Positions 37,701-44,926 of a DNA stretch of 64,000 bases are shown here, one piece after another. Under the pieces are notes generated by a model. It made no database searches and was not told the origin of the DNA. It saw only the letters and a list, made by a program, of their open reading frames with translations. Positions within the stretch are counted from its first letter, which is position 1. Every line of letters begins with the position of its first letter. The DNA is from Allokutzneria sp. A3M-2-11 16 (GTDB taxonomy: Bacteria; Actinomycetota; Actinomycetes; Mycobacteriales; Pseudonocardiaceae). The stretch spans positions 186,001-250,000 of the forward strand of contig NZ_JANAVO010000004.1 of the NCBI RefSeq assembly GCF_024213555.1, written 5' to 3'. The position numbers and the translations under genes are program-made.

Positions 37701-38690
37701 GCTGGTGGTGTTGCCGCCGTCGACGAAGACGACCAGCTGCGCCGAACCCTCGATCGGCATCGAGCCCGGGTTGAACCGCGGCCGGTTGGCCAGCACGTCG
37801 TCGAGCATCGCCTCCAGCGCGGTGACCGCGGAGGCCACCAGCCGGATCTGCCCGACCGCGTCGGTCTTGCTGTCGTGCAGGGCGTGCGGCAGCCACTTCG
37901 CCCATTCCCACAGCGGCCGCTCCTCCTGCCGCACGCAGAAGGCGATCAGGATCTCGCCGGGCGCGTGGAAAGTGGCCAGCTGCGCGACGACCGCCCTGGC
38001 GAAGGCGCGCTTGCGGTCGTCGTCACCGGTGACGTAGATCCGGGAGAATCCGCGCAGCGCCACCGCGATCGGCAGATCCGGCACCGTGGAATAGCGGTTG
38101 ACGAACTTGCTCAACGCCATCGCCGACATCGGTTCGAGCTCGTCGACGGGCTTGGTCTCCGGTGGCACCAGCGGGGTGGCCAGCGACTGGCTGCCGAGCC
38201 CGATCCGGACCACCGAGAAGTCCCACTCGTGCGGCCTGCGCTCCCACAGCCGGGCGCTCTGCACGGTGGACCAGAGGCGGTCGGGATTGGGGTGGCGGTA
38301 GAACATCGCCAGCCGCTGTCGCTCGATCGTGTCACGCACCTGGGCCCGCTGCTTGCTCAGCTTGCGCAGGTAGGAGCGCCGGTTCTGGGCCATCTCCTGC
38401 TTGCTCGCGCCCTGCCCCTGCTGGCTGAGGATCTGGTAGAGCACCATGCCCAGCGCGGCCGTGCCGTAGAGACCACCGGCGACGTACATCAGTGGGCCGC
38501 GGTTGCCGCCCGCGCCGATCAGCAGCGCCATACCCGCCGTACCCGCGAGCATCGGCAGGATCATCATGGCCCGGCCCCAGCTCTTGCCGCCGGGGGGCGG
38601 GTTCTCCGGTGGCGGCTCCAGGACCACCTCGCCCGAGGGGAGCTCCGGCGCCGCTCGGCGCTCCGGCCGCCTGACGATGATCGTTGCCAA
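34716..38690 (-). CDS. eccC: ESX secretion ATPase EccC (fused EccCa-EccCb)
   Basis: Motor of the ESX system, 1324 aa in one chain. The N-terminus (ATIIVRRPERRAAPELPSGE) and two transmembrane helices near residues 38-85 match EccC. Three FtsK/SpoIIIE-type ATPase domains follow, with P-loops GATGSGKS (Lys487), GGSHSGKS (Lys840) and GDVESGKS (Lys1126). Domain 1 has a proper Walker B (LLVIVDEFSELL). Domain 2 is degenerate there (LFLVIDGWATI, Gly instead of Glu), and domain 3 has LFILVDDYDLV. Only domain 1 looks fully competent, as is usual. The start is TTG 38690 behind GGGAGAAGG. It is divergent from eccD across 160 bp, which must hold both promoters. Confidence 0.97.
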   Translation of the reverse strand: MATIIVRRPERRAAPELPSGEVVLEPPPENPPPGGKSWGRAMMILPMLAGTAGMALLIGAGGNRGPLMYVAGGLYGTAALGMVLYQILSQQGQGASKQEMAQNRRSYLRKLSKQRAQVRDTIERQRLAMFYRHPNPDRLWSTVQSARLWERRPHEWDFSVVRIGLGSQSLATPLVPPETKPVDELEPMSAMALSKFVNRYSTVPDLPIAVALRGFSRIYVTGDDDRKRAFARAVVAQLATFHAPGEILIAFCVRQEERPLWEWAKWLPHALHDSKTDAVGQIRLVASAVTALEAMLDDVLANRPRFNPGSMPIEGSAQLVVFVDGGNTTSSEHLMIEGGVEGVTVFNLSETPPRVLDSTTLVLDIDAEGAMRSRTMDGEAAIGTADVLSVEEMLGLARGLAPLRLSALSSGDQPLSTSLELTDLLGLGDPYQLDVGQTWTTRSNRDRLRVPIGLTADGRPMDLDLKESAHDGMGPHGLLVGATGSGKSELLRTLVLALAITHDPEILNFVLTDFKGGATFTKLDKLPHTSAVITNLEDELHLVDRMLDAIQGELMRRQELLRKAGNYANQRDYEKARTAGAPLDPLPALLVIVDEFSELLTARPDFIEMFVQIGRVGRSLGVHLLLASQRLDEGRLRGLDSHLSYRIGLRTFSAMESRAVLGVPDAHQLPRAPGNGLLRTGTEDLVRFRAAYVSGVHHKGGQKLVDDEGREIDPVQDYSTRYLRPRLSEKPVEKKPDTSEQIGDTLLDVLVDRLAGKGRPAHQVWLPPLDAPPTLDQLVGPLIVDPDRGLTCSSAENRGALRGVVGVIDRPAEQRRDTYWLDLAGAGGHIAVAGGSHSGKSTALRTIICSLALTHTPREVQFLCLDFGGGGLAALRTLAHVGGVATRRDGNQVRRSVAEAQSLLAEREQRFSDLGIDSMATYRQMLRAGRFPEDRFGDLFLVIDGWATIRTEFETLEPALSELVNRGLAFGVHLLVACNRWMDLRMNIRDMFGTKVELRLGDATDSVIGRRQASAVPEQSPGRGLAPDAMHFLAGVPRIDSQETADNITEGTQNLVETVNSAWRGPRASAVRLLPALLPYSELPAAVPGGRKAVPIGIAESDLQPVFLDFEAEPHLVLFGDVESGKSAFLRSLATGIMSRYSPKEAQIALVDFRRSMLGLVPEEYLISYTTTQATVQDLVQLTIGVMTKRLPKSDVTPEQLRKRSWWSGPELFILVDDYDLVAPSSHQNPLTQLLEFLTQGRDVGLHIVVTRRSGGASRAMYDPVIARIRDLASPGILMSGSPQEGALLGNIKPQPLPPGRGWLTSRNGNELVQLGYLPPDQED

Positions 38691-38850
38691 AACCTGAACC
38701 TTCTCCCGAAAATCCTGGTGCTGATCCTGGCGCTGAAACGCCCGAGCTATTGATGGGGCAAACTACCCCGGTGATTGTCTGTGCTGCCCGCCCCTGCGAA
38801 TCACGGTCTCATTGTGCCGGGTATGCCCGGTCCTTTTGTGGGAGGTGCTC

Positions 38851-40254
38851 ATGACCATGCCCGTACGGGGTGCCACGCTGGCCAAGGTCACGGTCGTGAC
38901 ACCGAAGCGCACGATAGACGTGGCGCTGCCGGAGGACGTCACGGTCGCCGAGCTGCTGCCCTATCTGCTGCGACACGCCGGTGAGGACGCCGCCGACGAC
39001 GGCGAGCGGCACGGCGGCTGGGTGCTGCGGCGGCCGACCGGGGAAGCGCTCGACAGCCAGCGCACGCTGGCCGCGCAGGACGTGCGCGACGGCGAGCTGC
39101 TGCACCTCGGCCCCGGCCAGGCCGAATGGCCCGAGATCTCCTACGACGACCTGGTCGAGGCCATCGCCAGCGGTTCCCGCCGCTTCGGCCGCAGCTGGGG
39201 CAACACCGCGACCCGCCGCTGCGGTCTCGCGCTGACCGCGGCGATCCTGCTCGCCGGCTCGCTCGGCGGGCTGCTGTTCCGGCCGCCGTGGCTGGTCCCG
39301 GGCATCGTCATGCTCTCCGGCGCCGCCGTGCTGATGGCCATCGGCGTGACCATCGCCCGCGCCGTGCCCGACGCGTGGGCCGGGGTGGTCTTCGCGGGCG
39401 GTTCGCTGCCCTACGCCTTCATCGGCGGCTACCAGCTCACCGCCCCCAGCCACCTGCCGATGGGCGCGTTCGGCTCGCCGCAGCTGCTGCTCGGCACGAT
39501 CGCGCTGCTGGTCTTCGGCGTGGTCGGCTACGTCTCGATCGCCGTCGCCGGGCGGGTGTTCATCGCGGCCATCCTGATCGGCGTGCTGGGCTCGCTCGGC
39601 GCGCTGCTGGCCGGGTCGATGACCGCGGCGGGGGCCGCGTCGGTGGTGCTCGCGGTGGGCATCGGCCTGCTGCCCGGCTACCCGATGCTGGCCATGCGCC
39701 TGGGCAGGCTGCCGCTGCCGGAGCTGCCGCAGCGGGCCGCCGACCTGCTCAAGGAGGACAAGCAGCCGCCGTCCCCGGTCGTGGTGGCCGCGGTCGGCCG
39801 CACCGACGAGGTGCTCTCCGGCCTGCTCACCGGCGTCGCCGTGACCAGCGTGCTGGCCTCGGTCGCGCTGGTCACCGAGGGCGGGGCGTCCAGGATCACC
39901 ATGGCGATCCTGGTGGTGCTGGCGCTGACGCTGCGCGCCCGGCTGTTCCCGATCCCCCGCCAGCGGCTGCCGCTGCTGCTCTCCGGGGTGCTGGTGGCGC
40001 TGCTGCTGGCCGGGGCGTGGGTGGCGGTCGTGGAGACCACGCTGGCCAGGTCGTTGCTGCTGCTCGGCGTCGCCGTGCTGGCCGGGCTGGTCGCGATGGC
40101 CGGGCTGGTCTACAGCAAGAAGGCGCCCTCGCCGTGGCTGGGCCGCTTCGCCGACATCCTGGACGTGGTGGCGCTGATCGCGCTGATCCCGTACGCCGGC
40201 TACATCACCGGCTTCTTCTTCTACGTGCAAGGACTGATGGCCTCGGTCGGCTGA
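38851..40254 (+). CDS. eccD: ESX secretion channel component EccD
   Basis: Polytopic membrane subunit, 467 aa. The first ~95 residues form the ubiquitin-like domain (ATLAKVTVVTPKRTIDVALP, PTGEALDSQRTLAAQDVRDG). From about residue 125 onward there are about eleven transmembrane helices, as in other EccD proteins. ATG 38851 is chosen because GGGAGGTG lies 5 bp upstream; earlier in-frame starts lack a ribosome site. It is followed by eccB after 43 bp, forming the eccD-eccB-esx operon. It would form the membrane vestibule with the EccC stalk and EccB. Confidence 0.96.
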   Translation: MTMPVRGATLAKVTVVTPKRTIDVALPEDVTVAELLPYLLRHAGEDAADDGERHGGWVLRRPTGEALDSQRTLAAQDVRDGELLHLGPGQAEWPEISYDDLVEAIASGSRRFGRSWGNTATRRCGLALTAAILLAGSLGGLLFRPPWLVPGIVMLSGAAVLMAIGVTIARAVPDAWAGVVFAGGSLPYAFIGGYQLTAPSHLPMGAFGSPQLLLGTIALLVFGVVGYVSIAVAGRVFIAAILIGVLGSLGALLAGSMTAAGAASVVLAVGIGLLPGYPMLAMRLGRLPLPELPQRAADLLKEDKQPPSPVVVAAVGRTDEVLSGLLTGVAVTSVLASVALVTEGGASRITMAILVVLALTLRARLFPIPRQRLPLLLSGVLVALLLAGAWVAVVETTLARSLLLLGVAVLAGLVAMAGLVYSKKAPSPWLGRFADILDVVALIALIPYAGYITGFFFYVQGLMASVG

Positions 40255-40297
40255 CCCTCCCCCGGCGACCGAAGACCCCACCCAGCGAAGGACGAGC

Positions 40298-41731
40298 GTG
40301 GCTACCCGACGCGACCAGCTCCAGGCGTACCAGTTCATGATGCAGCGGGTGATCTCCGCGGTGATGCTGCGCGAGACGGACCCGGAGCAGACCCCGCTGC
40401 GCCGCGGCGTCGGCGCGGTGTTCGCGGGCGTGATGATCGCGGTGCTGGTGGCGGCCGGGTACGGGATCTACGGCATCTTCACCGGGATCGGCGGCACGTC
40501 GTGGAAGCAGCCGGGCGCGGTGATCATCGAGCGGGAGACCGGCGCCACCTTCGTCTACCTGCCGGGACCCGGGGCGCAGGCCAGCCTCCAGCCGACGCTG
40601 AACTACACCTCGGCGCGCCTGCTCAGCACGGGGTTCAACGTGGGTCCGTACCGGGTCTCCAGCGCCGACCTCGCCGGAATCCCCCGCGGCGGTGCCACCG
40701 TGGGCATCCCCGGGGCGCCGATGTCGCTGCCCGACGCGAAGCGGGCCAACACCGAGCCGTGGACGACCTGCTCGGTGCTCGGCGACAACGGCACCGGCGG
40801 GCTGACCCCGACCACCACGCTGATGGTGGGCGCGGGCGTGCCGGGCGGGACGCCGCTGGGCGAGCGGGGCCTGCTCGTGCGCGACGAGTCCGACCGCGCC
40901 GTGCACCTGATCTGGCACGACCACCGCTACCGGATCACCGGCAACTCCCCCGACCAGCTGCTGCGCTCGGTCTTCGGCGCCCAGACCATGATCGAGCCGG
41001 TCGGCCCGGCCTGGCTCAACGGGCTGCCCGCGGGCCAGGACATCGGGCCGATCCAGGTGGACAACGCGGGCCAGAACTCGACCGTGCTGGCCGGGCGCAA
41101 GGTCGGTGACATCGTCTTCCACCCGGTCGGCAACGGCGTGCAGAACTACCTGGTGCGCTCCGACGGCCTGGCGCCGGTCAACGACTTCCAGGTGCGCATC
41201 CTGCGCGGCCAGTACTCGGTGCAGCCGGTGGAGGTCTCGGCCGCCGCCGCGACCGCGGCCCCGAGCAGCAACGCGCTGGCCCCGGCCGCGGGAACGGCGG
41301 GCCTGCCCGCGCAGCCGCCCGCGCTGACGGTGGTGGGCGACGGCGGCAAGGCCCCGGTGTGCTCCAAGGCCGTCGACGCCAAGTCCGCGCCGGTGGTCTC
41401 CCTCGGCGGCTCGGCGGAGGCGCTGGCCAACGGCCTGGTCACGCGCGCGCAGACCGCGGGCGGCACCAAGCTCGCCGACCGGGTGCTGCTCCCGCCGGGC
41501 GCGGTGGTGATCGTCCGGGCCTCGCCCTCGGACCGCACGGACGGCTCCGGGGCCCTCAACATCGTCACTGACCTGGGCATCCGCTATCCGGTGCCGAACG
41601 CCGAGGTGCTGGGCAAGCTCGGCTACACCACCACGCGGGCGGTGTCCATGCCCGCGGCCCTCGTCCAGCGCATCCCGGTGGGCCCGACCCTGGACCCGAG
41701 CCTGGCTGGATCGGTTCACAGCGCGGGCTGA
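40298..41731 (+). CDS. eccB: ESX secretion component EccB
   Basis: Membrane subunit with a large periplasm-side domain, 477 aa. The N-terminal cytoplasmic segment has the family motif TRRDQLQAYQFMMQRVISAV, followed by one transmembrane helix (residues about 38-62). The extracellular part shows the repeated R-domain pattern of EccB, with conserved GNDSPDQL-like (GNSPDQLLRSVFG) and LVRSDGLAPVNDFQ segments and a Cys pair (WTTCSVLG, APVCSKAVD). GTG 40298 is preceded by GAAGGA. The 159 bp downstream, to the first WXG100 gene, is comparatively AT-rich and probably contains its promoter, although I could not fix boxes with confidence. Confidence 0.96.
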   Translation: MATRRDQLQAYQFMMQRVISAVMLRETDPEQTPLRRGVGAVFAGVMIAVLVAAGYGIYGIFTGIGGTSWKQPGAVIIERETGATFVYLPGPGAQASLQPTLNYTSARLLSTGFNVGPYRVSSADLAGIPRGGATVGIPGAPMSLPDAKRANTEPWTTCSVLGDNGTGGLTPTTTLMVGAGVPGGTPLGERGLLVRDESDRAVHLIWHDHRYRITGNSPDQLLRSVFGAQTMIEPVGPAWLNGLPAGQDIGPIQVDNAGQNSTVLAGRKVGDIVFHPVGNGVQNYLVRSDGLAPVNDFQVRILRGQYSVQPVEVSAAAATAAPSSNALAPAAGTAGLPAQPPALTVVGDGGKAPVCSKAVDAKSAPVVSLGGSAEALANGLVTRAQTAGGTKLADRVLLPPGAVVIVRASPSDRTDGSGALNIVTDLGIRYPVPNAEVLGKLGYTTTRAVSMPAALVQRIPVGPTLDPSLAGSVHSAG

Positions 41732-41890
41732 ACGGACGCTAAACCCGAATAACATTTCCATCGAAACTGAAGAGTCGGGTCTACAACCTGCGGTTAAGCT
41801 TGTTCTAGGGTCCGGTGGAACCGCGCGCCGAGTCGGCGCGTCGGAGAATGTGAACGACTCGCTGATTCCAAGATCGAAGGTGACCAGCCC

Positions 41891-42232
41891 GTGTCGGAGT
41901 CCAAGCTCACAGAAGACCAGATGATCAAGCTCGAGAAGGCCATCGAGCAGTGTGGTAACGACTCGCTTGAGATCATGAACAAGATCCGGCAGGACTACAT
42001 GAGCAACGTCGGAGGCTCGTGGATGGGTCCCGCGGCCAACGCCGCCCTGCAGAAGCAGGAGGACTTCAGTGACGAGTGGAAGAGGATCGAAGAGATCCTC
42101 AACAAGCTGCTCAACGGCGTCAGCACGGTGAAGAACCGGGTGCTCGAGTTCTCCGACGAGCAGAAGCGAGCCTTCGAGGCGATGAACCTGGGCGATGACG
42201 GTGCGCTCTTCAACAGCCGCATGGGCGGCTGA
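41891..42232 (+). CDS. WXG100 family ESX substrate (first of pair)
   Basis: Small helical-hairpin protein, 113 aa, of the EsxA/CFP-10 type. The turn is GGSWMGPAAN with Trp44, flanked by two amphipathic helices, and no signal peptide is present. It would be secreted as a dimer with the neighbouring WXG100 protein through the EccC motor. It starts at GTG 41891 and lies 69 bp before its partner. A final YxxxD/E export motif is not obvious in either of the two, so the signal may be supplied by another substrate. Confidence 0.92.
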   Translation: MSESKLTEDQMIKLEKAIEQCGNDSLEIMNKIRQDYMSNVGGSWMGPAANAALQKQEDFSDEWKRIEEILNKLLNGVSTVKNRVLEFSDEQKRAFEAMNLGDDGALFNSRMGG

Positions 42233-42301
42233 GCCGGTCCAGGTCAGCTTCGACAGCCAGCCACTCACTCAGCGAAGATCAGACTCGAAGGTGGAAGACC
42301 A

Positions 42302-42592
42302 ATGAGCCAGCCTATCGGTTACAGGTTCGGTGAAGTCGAGACGCTCGGTGCCAACACCAGGACGCACGCGGAGGCGCTGAAGCAGGCGTTCCAGGCCCTG
42401 ATGACGGAGGCCCAGGCCATCTGCGGCGAGGACTGGAAGGGTGCCGCGATGGGGGCGTTCCAGGAAGCCCAGGTCGAGTGGAACAAGATGGCCGACAGCA
42501 TGGGCAGCGCCCAGGAGCAGTTCGGTCAGAAGACCACTCTGGGCAGCCAGGACATGCAGGGTCTGGACCAGTCCCTGACGGGCCTCTTTTAG
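42302..42592 (+). CDS. WXG100 family ESX substrate (second of pair)
   Basis: 96 aa helical hairpin with the WXG turn at CGEDWKGAAMGAF (Trp45), length typical of EsxB-type proteins. Start ATG 42302, with GAAGGTGG upstream. It forms a tandem pair with the preceding gene and presumably a heterodimer. The gene converges on the mycosin homologue (100 bp between stops), where a short GC-rich inverted repeat may end transcription. Confidence 0.92.
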   Translation: MSQPIGYRFGEVETLGANTRTHAEALKQAFQALMTEAQAICGEDWKGAAMGAFQEAQVEWNKMADSMGSAQEQFGQKTTLGSQDMQGLDQSLTGLF

Positions 42593-42692
42593 CACTCCGG
42601 CAGTTCCCACCCCGCGCGGGTGGCTCTCCTTGCCCACCCTGGCCCCGCCGCCATCCGGATCCCGAGGGACGAGCACCGTGCGGACGAACCCG

Positions 42693-43967
42693 TCAGCTGT
42701 TCCCAGCGCGCCCGCCGAAGAGTTCGGCGGGCGGCTGGGGCAGCTCGTCCTCGGGGTACTCGACGGGGTCCGGTGCCAGCCCGCTGCGCCAGCGGCGGCC
42801 GCGGCCCTTCGGCCAGAAGATCGCCAGCGCGATGACGAGGCCGACCAGTCCGACTCCGATGCCCGCCGCCCCGAAGCCCCACGCCGTGGCGTGGTCGTCG
42901 GCGGCCTTGATGGCCTTCTCCTCCGCGGTCGGTTCCTTCTGCCGCAGCGGCGGCAGGTCCGCGGGGCGACCGCCCGAGACCTGGTCGATCACCGCCTGGT
43001 ACGGGTTGACGATGCCGTCGCCGTAGGTGCGCCGGTCCGGTCCGTCGTTGGCCGGGGTCGTGGTGGCCCGCAACCTCTTCACGACGTCCACATTGGACAG
43101 ATTCGGCCAGTAGGCGCGCACCAGCGCCGCCGCGGCCGCGACGTAGCCGGTGGCGAAGGAGCTCCCGGCCGCCGTTCCGAGCCCGCCGCCGGGGTAGGTC
43201 GTCAGCACGCCGACGCCGGGCGCGACGATGTCGATCCGGCTGGCGCCCGGCACGACCTGGCCGCCCTCGTCGATCGCGCCGACCGTGAGCACCCCGTCCA
43301 GCGAGCCCGGGTACGTGGGCTTGCCCGCGTACGGACTGTCGCTGCCCACCGGCTCCCCGGTCGCGGCGACCACGACGGCGTTCTTGGCGATCGCGTTCTG
43401 CACCGCCTGCCGCAGCGCGGCGTTGTCCTCGCGGGCGACCTCGGCCACCGCGATCACCGAGGCGCCCTTGCCCACCGCCCAGTCGATGGCGTCGGCGAGC
43501 AGCCCGGGGTCCACGGCCTTCGGCGGCCCGCCCGAGACGTACTGGTCGGCGACGACCTTGGCCGAGAGCAGCGAGACGCCCGGCGCGACGCCGTGGAAGC
43601 CGATCCCCGGCGCGCTGCCCGCGGCGATGACGCCCGCGACGCCGGTGCCGATGCCCATGCAGTCCGGCCTGCCGCTGGCGTTGCGGCCGCTCGCCTGGGC
43701 GAGCGTGGTCGAGTCGGCGACCTTGCCGGAGAGCAGCGGGTTGTCCCCGGTACCGGTGCTGATCACCGCGACCTTCTGCCCCGACCCGGTGCTCATCGGC
43801 CAGGCGCGCTCCGGCGCCAGGAAGCGCTGCGGCCAGGGAACCGAGCGGATGTCGGAGCCCCCGGTGACGCACTGCTGCTGGGCGGTCGCGGTGGCGGGGG
43901 CGGCGAGCAGGCCCGCGGCGAGCACGGCCGGGACAAGAAGCACTTGGCCGATGCGCTTGGCGTTCAC
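42693..43967 (-). CDS. mycP: Mycosin (MycP)-type subtilisin homologue, catalytic Asp and His replaced
   Basis: ESX-associated S8 family protein, 424 aa. A signal peptide opens the protein (NAKRIGQVLLVPAVLAAGLL) and one C-terminal transmembrane helix (GVGLVGLVIALAIFWPKG) anchors it, the standard mycosin layout. The active site is not standard. The Asp motif reads VAVISTGTG (Ser70 for Asp), the His motif reads GIGTGVAG (Ile106 for His), and the oxyanion position reads ATGEPV; only Ser270 remains (GSSFATG). Mycosins also stabilise the ESX membrane complex independently of proteolysis, so a structural role is likely. GTG 43967 coincides with the expected transcription start; the longer TTG at 44003 falls in the -35 box. 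Confidence 0.9.
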   Translation of the reverse strand: MNAKRIGQVLLVPAVLAAGLLAAPATATAQQQCVTGGSDIRSVPWPQRFLAPERAWPMSTGSGQKVAVISTGTGDNPLLSGKVADSTTLAQASGRNASGRPDCMGIGTGVAGVIAAGSAPGIGFHGVAPGVSLLSAKVVADQYVSGGPPKAVDPGLLADAIDWAVGKGASVIAVAEVAREDNAALRQAVQNAIAKNAVVVAATGEPVGSDSPYAGKPTYPGSLDGVLTVGAIDEGGQVVPGASRIDIVAPGVGVLTTYPGGGLGTAAGSSFATGYVAAAAALVRAYWPNLSNVDVVKRLRATTTPANDGPDRRTYGDGIVNPYQAVIDQVSGGRPADLPPLRQKEPTAEEKAIKAADDHATAWGFGAAGIGVGLVGLVIALAIFWPKGRGRRWRSGLAPDPVEYPEDELPQPPAELFGGRAGNS

Positions 43968-43974
43968 GGCGGCG

Positions 43975-44003
43975 ATAATAGGATAATGGTTCCGGGGCGC
44001 CAA
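43975..44003 (-). promoter_or_regulatory. Candidate promoter for a leaderless mycosin transcript
   Basis: On the minus strand TTGGCG (44003-43998), a 17-bp spacer and TATTAT (43980-43975) lead to the GTG at 43967 after 7 bp. This is a good sigma-70-type match, and the absence of any ribosome site before the GTG agrees with leaderless initiation. Confidence 0.5.
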
Positions 44004-44064
44004 CCCGGCGGCCAGCGGTCATGGCGTGCACGGTGTGCGCAGTGTGCTCTTTGGGGAGGGCGGC

Positions 44065-44493
44065 ATGGATTACTCGACGCCGAGTGAGAACTTCTTCGAC
44101 AGCATGCTGGAGCAGCTGCAGAAGACGACCGCGGCCATTCCGCAGACCCAGCAACGGATGATGGACATCGTCGGCACCGGTTGGTCGGACGACCGGATGG
44201 TGAAAGTCGTCGTCGGCCCGCGCGGCCAGCTGGTCGACCTGGAAATCGATCCAAGGGTGTTCCGCAAGCCGGACGCGGCCGAGTTGCGCGCCAAGATTTT
44301 GAAAGCTTCGAGGGACGCCGTTCGGCAGAGCACCGAACAGGCACAGGATATCGTGAACGAGAATTTCCCCCCGGAGCTCGAGGAGCTGCGCGCGCTGGCG
44401 GGCGACGGCGGCCTCGAGAACGGTGACCCGCTCGCGGACGCGTTCCGCAGCGATGCCGACGTCTACGCCGAGCGACAGGAGAAGAAGAAATGA
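44065..44493 (+). CDS. YbaB/EbfC-family-like protein
   Basis: 142 aa, resembling YbaB/EbfC nucleoid-associated proteins. A helical N-terminus (NFFDSMLEQLQKTTAAIPQT) is followed by the characteristic three-strand segment (DDRMVKVVVGPRGQLVDLEI) and the helix DAAELRAKILKASRDAVRQS. In actinomycetes such genes recur in ESX loci, where they may act as chaperone-like or DNA-binding accessories; which applies here is not visible. ATG 44065 is set by GGGGAGGG. Its stop overlaps the next start as ATGA, so it is made together with the small helical protein upstream of the giant ORF. Confidence 0.82.
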   Translation: MDYSTPSENFFDSMLEQLQKTTAAIPQTQQRMMDIVGTGWSDDRMVKVVVGPRGQLVDLEIDPRVFRKPDAAELRAKILKASRDAVRQSTEQAQDIVNENFPPELEELRALAGDGGLENGDPLADAFRSDADVYAERQEKKK

Positions 44494-44834
44494 GTGGAAA
44501 CCTTCGCGCATTCCTGGAGCAGGTCGAAGCACTGGGAAACCGCTTTTCCGAGGCCGGTCAGACCTTCAAGGACACCTCGGACGGCAAGGTGAAGCCGATC
44601 ACGGAGCTGGAAACCGACTCCCGGACGTTCGGTGACGACGCCATCGGCAAGAAGATGTACAACGAAGAACGGTACAAGCCGGGCACGGCCGAGGACTTGC
44701 TGCTCACGTTCGCCGACTCCGGGACCAGGGTCAAGGAATTCGGCGACTACCTGATCCAGACGGCCCGCGAGCTGCGCGCCGGTGAGGACGCCAACGAGGT
44801 CCAGCACCGGACGGCCAATACAAAGGAGACCTGA
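44490..44834 (+). CDS. Small helical ESX-type partner of the giant effector
   Basis: 114 aa, no signal peptide or transmembrane helix, not recognised by name. It has a leading helix (LRAFLEQVEALGNRFSEAGQ), a charged middle and a closing helix (VKEFGDYLIQTARELRAGED), the general look of small ESX partner proteins, but without a WXG turn. It is translationally coupled to the YbaB-like gene through ATGA. Ninety-two bases, containing two hairpins, separate it from the giant ORF. A role as secretion partner or chaperone of the giant protein is inferred from position. Confidence 0.72.
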   Translation: MSGNLRAFLEQVEALGNRFSEAGQTFKDTSDGKVKPITELETDSRTFGDDAIGKKMYNEERYKPGTAEDLLLTFADSGTRVKEFGDYLIQTARELRAGEDANEVQHRTANTKET

Positions 44835-44871
44835 TCCCGGCGCTGGGGCAATGCCGGGGTAGAACTGCCGA

Positions 44872-44904
44872 GGGCACGAAAAGCGTGTCCTATTTTGTTG
44901 TTTT
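44872..44904 (+). terminator. Intrinsic terminator immediately upstream of the giant gene
   Basis: GGGCACG (44872-44878), loop AAAAG, CGTGTCC (44884-44890), followed at once by TATTTTGTTGTTTT. The stem is 7 bp with one G-U pair and the tail is a true U-tract, rare in such GC-rich genomes. A second hairpin (CCCGGC/GCCGGG, 44836-44858) precedes it. Only 22 bp remain before the GTG at 44927. Confidence 0.75.
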
Positions 44905-44926
44905 ACGTTGAGGTCTGGGGTGCCTT

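Noticed and set aside
41732-41890. Promoter before the WXG100 pair
   Set aside because: TAGGGT (41806-41811) resembles a -10 box, but no acceptable -35 box lies 16-18 bp upstream.
42593-42692. Terminator between the second WXG100 gene and the mycosin gene
   Set aside because: The only inverted repeat (CCACCC/GGGTGG near 42617) is 6 bp with a GC spacer; too weak to annotate.
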